In this document: piece after piece, positions 48,538 to 55,044 of the stretch
Layout: every line of letters starts with the position of its first letter
Numbering within the stretch: the first letter of the stretch is position 1
Origin: Streptomyces roseus
Lineage (GTDB): Bacteria > Actinomycetota > Actinomycetes > Streptomycetales > Streptomycetaceae
Length of the DNA: 55,044 nucleotides
Assembly: GCF_001044425.1 (NCBI RefSeq)
Contig: NZ_LFML01000039.1
Coordinates: 1 to 55,044 of the forward strand
Direction of reading: 5' to 3'
Made by a program: the position numbers and the translations under genes
The notes under the pieces: model-generated
The model's input: only the letters and a program-made list of their open reading frames with translations
What the model was told of the DNA's origin: nothing
Databases searched by the model: none

Positions 48538-49569
48538 GTGGCGTCCCACCGTCGACCCAAGCAGCCGACCCGCACGCGTGTGACCGTGCTGACCGCCACG
48601 GCCGCCGCGGCCGTCGCCCTCTCCGCACACGGCGCCTCCGCCGCTCCGGCACAGCCGAACAAGGACGAGGTCAAGGCCAAGGTCGACGCCCTCTACGAAG
48701 AGGCGGAGCAGGCCACAGAGAAGTTCAACGGGGCCAAGGAGCGCCAGGACACCCTGGAGAAGGAGATAGGCCAGCTCCAGGACCAGGTCGCCCGCGGCCA
48801 GGACGAGCTCAACCAGCTGCGCAGCACGCTGGGTTCGATGGCCAGCGCCCAGTACCGCACCGGCGGCATGGACCAGTCCGTCGCCCTCTTCCTCTCCGGT
48901 GACCCCGAGACCTACCTCGACAAGGCCTCCACCTTGGAGCAGTTGAGCGGCAAGCAGGTCGAGGCGGTCCAGAAGATCCAGGCCAAGCAGCGCTCGCTCG
49001 CGCAGCAGCGGCAGGAGGCCGCCGGCAAGCTGGCGGACCTCGACGCCACCCGCAAGGAGCTCGGCGAGAAGAAGAAGGCCTCGCAGGACAAGCTCACCGA
49101 GGCCCAGGCCCTCCTCAACACCCTGACCGCGCAGGACCGCGCGGCGCTCAAGGACGAGGCGAAGAAGGCGGGCGGCAGCGCGGCCGAACAGGCCGAGCTC
49201 AGCAACGTCAAGGGATCCGGCCGGGCCGCGGACGCGCTGCGGGCCGCCGTGACCAAGAACGGCATGGCCTACGTCCGCGGCGGTACCGGCCCGACCGCCT
49301 TCGACTGCTCCGGCCTCACGCAGTGGGCCTACCGGCAGGCGGGCATCGGCATCGGCCGCACCACCTTCGACCAGGTCAACGACGGTGCGAGGATCAGCCT
49401 GAGCGCGCTCCAGCCCGGCGACCTGGTCTTCTACGGGAACCTTCAGCACGTGGGCCTGTACGCGGGCAACGGCAAGGTGTTCCACGCCGCCAACCCGACC
49501 GCAGGCGTCCTGTACGGATCCCTCTCGGAGTTCGAGCGCAAGGGCGGGTTCGGCGTCCGCGTCAGCTGA
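48538..49569 (+). CDS. NlpC/P60 peptidoglycan endopeptidase, secreted, coiled-coil
   Basis: The 343-residue secreted protein has a signal peptide (basic start, VTVLTATAAAAVALS, cleavage near ASAAPA), a coiled-coil region (residues ~40-210) and a C-terminal NlpC/P60 domain with Cys257 in DCSGLTQWAYRQAG and His in LQHVGLY. Family members cut D-Glu-diaminopimelate bonds in peptidoglycan; the coiled coil resembles RipA-type autoinhibitory regions. The GTG has AAGGAG 10 nt upstream. A close paralogue follows, separated by a terminator. Confidence 0.94.
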   Translation: MASHRRPKQPTRTRVTVLTATAAAAVALSAHGASAAPAQPNKDEVKAKVDALYEEAEQATEKFNGAKERQDTLEKEIGQLQDQVARGQDELNQLRSTLGSMASAQYRTGGMDQSVALFLSGDPETYLDKASTLEQLSGKQVEAVQKIQAKQRSLAQQRQEAAGKLADLDATRKELGEKKKASQDKLTEAQALLNTLTAQDRAALKDEAKKAGGSAAEQAELSNVKGSGRAADALRAAVTKNGMAYVRGGTGPTAFDCSGLTQWAYRQAGIGIGRTTFDQVNDGARISLSALQPGDLVFYGNLQHVGLYAGNGKVFHAANPTAGVLYGSLSEFERKGGFGVRVS

Positions 49570-49642
49570 CCTCGCCCCGCGTCCCCCGCGCCGCGCCGCA
49601 CACCGCCCATCCGGGCGAATTCCGCGGCCCCGCTGTGACCGC

Positions 49643-49678
49643 ACGCCCCACCGGTGACCTGCGTCTCCGGTGGGGCGT
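49643..49678 (+). terminator. Terminator after the first NlpC/P60 gene
   Basis: ACGCCCCACCGG (49643-49654) and its complement (49667-49678) close a 12-nt loop, 73 nt after the stop. The remainder of the 240-nt gap before the next gene must hold that gene's promoter; none was clear. Confidence 0.9.
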
Positions 49679-49809
49679 CGTCGTGTCCGCCCGCGGGGGG
49701 TCGTTGGCCGGTGCGTGGCGGCGCGGTTACTGTCTGCCAGCGCGGAACCCGGCACACGGCCGTCCACGGGGGCGGATCCGGTCCCGCGCAGCGGAAGGGA
49801 GCGGTTCCC

Positions 49810-50859
49810 ATGGCGTCCCATCGTCGGCCAGGACTCGGCAGCCTCGACAGGAACTCCAAGGTCACCGTCCTGACCGTCGCCGCGGCCACCGCCACGGCCG
49901 CGGCAGCCCTGACGGGCGCGACGGCCACCGCGGCGCCCACCCTGCCGCAGGAGCCGGCGGGCGGTGCCCGCGCCCAGGTCGACCGGCTCTTCGAGGAGGC
50001 CGAACAGGCCACCGAGCGCTACAACCGCGCGGGCGAGCGGGCCGAGAAGCTGCGCACCGAGATCGACCGGGCCCAGGACGCGCTCGCCCGCGGCCAGGAC
50101 CGCATCAACACCATGCGCGGCCTCCTCGGCACCTTCGCCGGAGCCCAGTACCGCTCCGGCGGCATCGACCCCACCGTCGAGCTGATGCTGTCCGGGAACC
50201 CGGACGAATACCTCGACCGGGCCTCCCAGCTCAACCGGCTGACGGACCGGCAGACCTGGCAGCTCGACGAACTGCGCCAAGAGCAGCGGCGGCTGGCCCA
50301 GCAGCGCCACGAGGCCGCCGGGAAGCTCGCCGAACTCGACGCCGTCCGGGCCGACGTGGCCCGCCAGAAGCGCGCCGTCACGGCCAAGCTGGCCGCCGCC
50401 CGCCGGCTCCTGGGCGCCATGCCCAGCCAGGAGCGGGCCGAGTTCGAGCGGGCCTCGCGCTCCGGCGGGCGCTCCGACGGCCTGCCCGAGCCGAACGCGC
50501 CCGGCCCCTCCTCGTCCCGCGCCGCGACCGCCGTGATGGCCGCCCGGGCCGCGCTCGGGCGCCCGTACATCTGGGGCTCCACCGGGCCCTCAGGCTTCGA
50601 CTGCTCCGGGCTGATGGTGTGGTCGTACCGGCAGGCGGGCGTCTCCCTGCCGCGCACCTCGCAGGCCCAGCGGTACGCGGGCCGCCAGGTCCCGCTCTCG
50701 CAGGCGCAGCCGGGCGACCTGGTCACCTACCGCTCCGACGCCAGCCACGTCGGCATGTACGTCGGCAACGGCCAGGTGATCCACGCGCCGTACCCGGGGG
50801 CGCGGGTGCGCTACGACCCGGTCGGGATGATGCCCGTCTCCTCCGTGACCCGTCCCTGA
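49810..50859 (+). CDS. NlpC/P60 peptidoglycan endopeptidase, second paralogue
   Basis: The 349-residue protein shares the plan of the gene before it: MASHRRPG start, signal peptide (VTVLTVAAATATAAAALTGA), coiled coil (QVDRLFEEAEQATERYNRAGERAE...) and C-terminal NlpC/P60 domain with Cys265 in FDCSGLMVWSYRQAG and His in SHVGMYVGNGQV. The linker between coiled coil and catalytic domain is longer and richer in Ser/Pro/Gly. AAGGGAG precedes the ATG. The tandem pair likely arose by duplication, with separate control. Confidence 0.94.
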   Translation: MASHRRPGLGSLDRNSKVTVLTVAAATATAAAALTGATATAAPTLPQEPAGGARAQVDRLFEEAEQATERYNRAGERAEKLRTEIDRAQDALARGQDRINTMRGLLGTFAGAQYRSGGIDPTVELMLSGNPDEYLDRASQLNRLTDRQTWQLDELRQEQRRLAQQRHEAAGKLAELDAVRADVARQKRAVTAKLAAARRLLGAMPSQERAEFERASRSGGRSDGLPEPNAPGPSSSRAATAVMAARAALGRPYIWGSTGPSGFDCSGLMVWSYRQAGVSLPRTSQAQRYAGRQVPLSQAQPGDLVTYRSDASHVGMYVGNGQVIHAPYPGARVRYDPVGMMPVSSVTRP

Positions 50860-50895
50860 CCCCTGCGCCGCGCGGGGCGTGCGTACGATCGTCGG

Positions 50896-52038
50896 ATGCC
50901 CCCGGTTCCCCGGCCCCTCCCCGTACGCGTCCTGCCGCTCCTGCCGCTCCTGCTGTGCGTGCTGCTCGCGGCGTGCGGGGCGCCCGCGGTACGCGACCGG
51001 GCCGAGGGCGACGTCCGGGAGGCCGTCGCCGCCTGGTCGCTGACCCCGCCCGCGCAGCTCGCCGGGATCCCGCTGGAGGGATGGGCGTACGAGGTCACCG
51101 CGGTCCGCAGGGACGGCGACCGGGCCACCGCCCGCGCCGCCCTGCGCTACCGGCTCACCGGCTACGACGCCGCCCCGGCCGACTCGGCGCGCGAGGTGCT
51201 GCTGAGCCGGGACGGCGCGGACGGCGGGCGGTGGCACGTCACCGGCGACCGGCCGGCGCCGGGCGCGCTGCCGCAGCTGTGGGACCAGGGGCCGGTGGAG
51301 GTGGTCCGGGGCGCGCACGCGCTGGTGCTCGGCGTCGGCCGCCCGGCGCGGGACCTCTCCGACATCGCGGCGGAGGCCGAGCGGGCCGTGCCCGCGGCGA
51401 GCGCCGCCTGGCCGGGCACATGGGCGGGCCGGGTGGTGGTGCTGGTGCCGGGCTCCCTGGAGCGGATGGCGGAGCTGCTGGGGCGGCCGGCCGCCGAGTA
51501 CCGGGGCATGGGGGCCGTCACGACGGGCCGTGCGGGCGCCGCGAAGGCCCCCGCCGACCGGGTCGTCGTCAATCCGGAGGGCTGGGCGGAGCTCAGCGCG
51601 GCGGGCCGGGGCATCGTCTTGACCCACGAGGTCACGCACGTGGCCACCCGGGCCGCGACCACCGCCAGGACCCCGCTGTGGCTGTCGGAGGGCTTCGCGG
51701 ACTGGGCGGCGTACCGCGGCGGCGCCGTCACCGCGCAGCAGGCCGCCCCGGCGCTGGGCCGGGCGGTCCGCGGCGGGCAACTGCCCGCGACGCTCCCCGG
51801 CGACGCGGAGTTCGCCTTCGGCGGCGACCCGCAGGCGCTGGCCCGCGCGTACGAGGGCGCCTGGCTGGCCTGCCGGCTCATCGCCGCCAAGTGGGGCGAC
51901 GCCACGCTGGTGCGCCTGTACGAACGGGCGGGCCGCGAGCCCCTGGCGACGGCCCTGGCGGACACCATCGGCGGGGATCCGCCCGGCCTGACCCTGGCCT
52001 GGCAGGCGAGTCTGCGCCAGGAGCTGGGCGCGCCGTAG
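50896..52038 (+). CDS. Zincin-like lipoprotein (HEVTH peptidase MA-like domain)
   Basis: The 380-residue protein has a lipobox (LLAAC, Cys27), an NTF2-like or Tim44-like region (residues ~30-130) and a C-terminal gluzincin domain. The metal motif is HEVTH (His244, Glu245, His248), and the third ligand is Glu265 in LWLSEGFADW. It should be a metallopeptidase outside the membrane, with substrates unknown. It begins 36 nt after the second endopeptidase gene and may share its transcript, consistent with a cell-envelope role. Confidence 0.88.
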   Translation: MPPVPRPLPVRVLPLLPLLLCVLLAACGAPAVRDRAEGDVREAVAAWSLTPPAQLAGIPLEGWAYEVTAVRRDGDRATARAALRYRLTGYDAAPADSAREVLLSRDGADGGRWHVTGDRPAPGALPQLWDQGPVEVVRGAHALVLGVGRPARDLSDIAAEAERAVPAASAAWPGTWAGRVVVLVPGSLERMAELLGRPAAEYRGMGAVTTGRAGAAKAPADRVVVNPEGWAELSAAGRGIVLTHEVTHVATRAATTARTPLWLSEGFADWAAYRGGAVTAQQAAPALGRAVRGGQLPATLPGDAEFAFGGDPQALARAYEGAWLACRLIAAKWGDATLVRLYERAGREPLATALADTIGGDPPGLTLAWQASLRQELGAP

Positions 52039-52095
52039 GGGCGTGCGGCGGCTGGGGCGGGGCCGCGCGGGGGCGTCCGGTACTGTCGGCAGGCG

Positions 52096-53238
52096 ATGCA
52101 CAAGACCCTGATCGTGACCAACGACTTCCCGCCGCGACCGGGCGGCATCCAGGCCTTCCTGCACAACATGGCACTGCGGCTGGATCCCGACCGGATCGTC
52201 GTCTACGCCTCCACGTGGAAGCACGGCGCCGAAGGCCGCGAGGCCACCGCCGCCTTCGACGCCGAGCAGCCCTTCCCGGTGGTCCGCGACCGTACGACCA
52301 TGCTGCTGCCCACCCCGCGGGTGACCCGGCGGGCCGTCGGACTGCTGCGCGAGCACGGCTGCGAGTCGGTGTGGTTCGGGGCGGCGGCCCCGCTGGGGCT
52401 GATGGGCCCCGCGCTGCGCCGCGCCGGGGCCTCGCGGATCGTGGCGACCACCCACGGGCACGAGGCCGGCTGGGCCCAGCTGCCGGCGGCGCGGCAGCTG
52501 CTGCGCCGGATCGGCGAGGGCACGGAAACGCTGACGTACCTCGGCGAGTACACGCGCTCGCGGATCGCCTCGGCCCTGACGGACCGGGCCGCGGCGCGCA
52601 TGGTGCAGCTCCCGCCGGGAGTGGACGAGAAGACCTTCCACCCCGGGTCGGGCGGGGCCGGGGTCCGGGCCCGGCTGGGGCTGACGGACCGGCCGGTGGT
52701 GGCCTGCGTCTCGCGGCTGGTCCCGCGCAAGGGCCAGGACACCCTGATCGAGGCGATGCCGCGGATCCTGGCCGCGGTGCCGGACGCCGTGCTGCTGGTG
52801 GTCGGCGGGGGCCCGTACGAGGCGGACCTGCGGGAGCTGGCCGTCTCCACGGGGGTCGCGGACTCGGTGGTCTTCACGGGCGCCGTTCCGTGGGCCGAAC
52901 TGCCCGCGCACTACGGCGCCGGGGACGTCTTCGCGATGCCGTGCCGGACCCGGCGGGGCGGACTGGACGTGGAGGGCCTCGGCATCGTCTACCTGGAGGC
53001 CTCGGCGACGGGCCTGCCGGTGGTCGCCGGCGACTCGGGCGGGGCCCCGGACGCGGTGCTGGAGGGCGAGACGGGCTGGGTGGTCCGCGGAGGCGTCCCC
53101 GAGGACGCGGCGGACCGCGTGATCGCGCTGCTCCGCGACCCGGAGCTGCGCCGCCGCATGGGGGAGCGGGGCCGCGCCTGGGTCGAGGAGAAGTGGCGCT
53201 GGGACCTGCTGGCCGAGCGCCTGCGCGCCCTGTTGTGA
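52096..53238 (+). CDS. pimB: GT4 glycosyltransferase, PimB'-like (mannosyltransferase)
   Basis: The 380-residue protein has the GT-B fold: NDFPPRPGGIQAFLHNMAL (acceptor side), VACVSRLVPRKGQDTLIEAMPRIL and VEGLGIVYLEASATGLPVVAGDSGG (donor side; GLGIVYLEA is the expected E-x7-E region). It most resembles corynebacterial PimB', which adds mannose from GDP-mannose to phosphatidylinositol mannosides on the inner membrane face. The substrate is by analogy. The ATG is at 52096. Confidence 0.85.
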   Translation: MHKTLIVTNDFPPRPGGIQAFLHNMALRLDPDRIVVYASTWKHGAEGREATAAFDAEQPFPVVRDRTTMLLPTPRVTRRAVGLLREHGCESVWFGAAAPLGLMGPALRRAGASRIVATTHGHEAGWAQLPAARQLLRRIGEGTETLTYLGEYTRSRIASALTDRAAARMVQLPPGVDEKTFHPGSGGAGVRARLGLTDRPVVACVSRLVPRKGQDTLIEAMPRILAAVPDAVLLVVGGGPYEADLRELAVSTGVADSVVFTGAVPWAELPAHYGAGDVFAMPCRTRRGGLDVEGLGIVYLEASATGLPVVAGDSGGAPDAVLEGETGWVVRGGVPEDAADRVIALLRDPELRRRMGERGRAWVEEKWRWDLLAERLRALL

Positions 53239-53278
53239 CCGCCGGGGCCGCAGGGCCGTGATCCTCCGCCACACCTGA

Positions 53279-54961
<1,683 letters not shown>

Positions 54962-54985
54962 ACGAGTAAGTCCGAAGTGCTCGGG

Positions 54986-55044
54986 TCAGTGGTCGTAGGC
55001 GATCAGCGAGCGGGTGGTGGGTGTTCCCGTGTGCCGGTTGTGCC
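54986..55044 (-). other. C-terminal end of an unidentified minus-strand reading frame (partial)
   Basis: A minus-strand frame ending in TGA at 54986-54988 reads HNRHTGTPTTRSLIAYDH and runs off the window edge. Only 18 codons are visible, so coding is unproven; it could be the tail of a transposase or another gene converging on the oxidase gene. No family could be assigned. Confidence 0.25.

Noticed and set aside
54986..55044. Transposase call at the right edge
   Set aside because: The 18 visible residues hint at nothing definite; kept only as an unidentified partial frame.

Overview
The window is a single stretch of very GC-rich actinobacterial chromosome and almost certainly comes from a Streptomyces. 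The support is codon usage biased to G/C at third positions, frequent GTG starts, 4-bp GTGA/ATGA overlaps, strong GC-rich hairpin terminators, a SAM-IV-type riboswitch, and a core gene order typical of Streptomyces: sucB-lpdA-pepA, cobU/cobT/cobS, pspA, nadA-IscA, ctaCDF-ctaE-qcrCAB, trpD, tandem NlpC/P60 genes, then a PimB-type glycosyltransferase. No rRNA, tRNA, CRISPR array or intact insertion sequence was recognised.

Layout. 1-3976 (minus): the end of a 2-oxoacid dehydrogenase unit (partial sucB, lpdA) and the leucyl aminopeptidase pepA. 4323-11043 (plus): a compact five-gene block that looks like an exopolysaccharide system. It encodes a secreted NodB/CE18-like deacetylase, a PelF/GT4-like cytosolic glycosyltransferase, a roughly 12-TM membrane protein, a spherulin-4/GH135-like protein and a GH114-like lipoprotein. 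These families match the fungal galactosaminogalactan machinery (Agd3, Gtb3, Sph3, Ega3) and also overlap in part with bacterial Pel. This is the most likely under-described system here. 11047-17348 (minus): a histidine kinase with no adjacent regulator, a rhomboid-like protein and an MprF/LPG-synthase-like protein, followed upstream by cobT and a cobU carrying an extra N-terminal domain.

17463-26350: small conserved proteins, a methyltransferase that appears to use a CTG start, DUF3043, pspA-pspAA (envelope stress), an unknown polytopic membrane protein, cobS, a NarL-type response regulator and a large RND transporter. 26422-32715: nadA divergent from an IscA/ErpA-type Fe-S carrier, two proteins of unknown function, a PfkB sugar kinase and a cysteine desulfurase-TusA fusion. 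The Fe-S carrier and the desulfurase fit the Fe-S needs of NadA and of the Rieske protein further along.

32999-42363: the complete aa3 oxidase and cytochrome bcc genes (ctaC, ctaD, ctaF, ctaE, qcrC, qcrA, qcrB), with an L,D-transpeptidase lipoprotein gene and a receiver-domain gene inserted between ctaF and ctaE. 42502-46523: trpD, then a SAM-IV riboswitch with a terminator/SD hairpin and a six-codon leader ORF, a SufS-like class V aminotransferase, and a coupled rhomboid plus Lrp-RAM pair on the opposite strand. 46639-54961: a zinc-ribbon protein, an NYN-domain protein, two NlpC/P60 endopeptidases, a zincin lipoprotein, a GT4 PimB-like mannosyltransferase and a Tat-exported cholesterol-oxidase-type GMC flavoenzyme. 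The window ends inside an unidentified minus-strand reading frame.

Family calls rest on motif recognition by eye. No database search was run.
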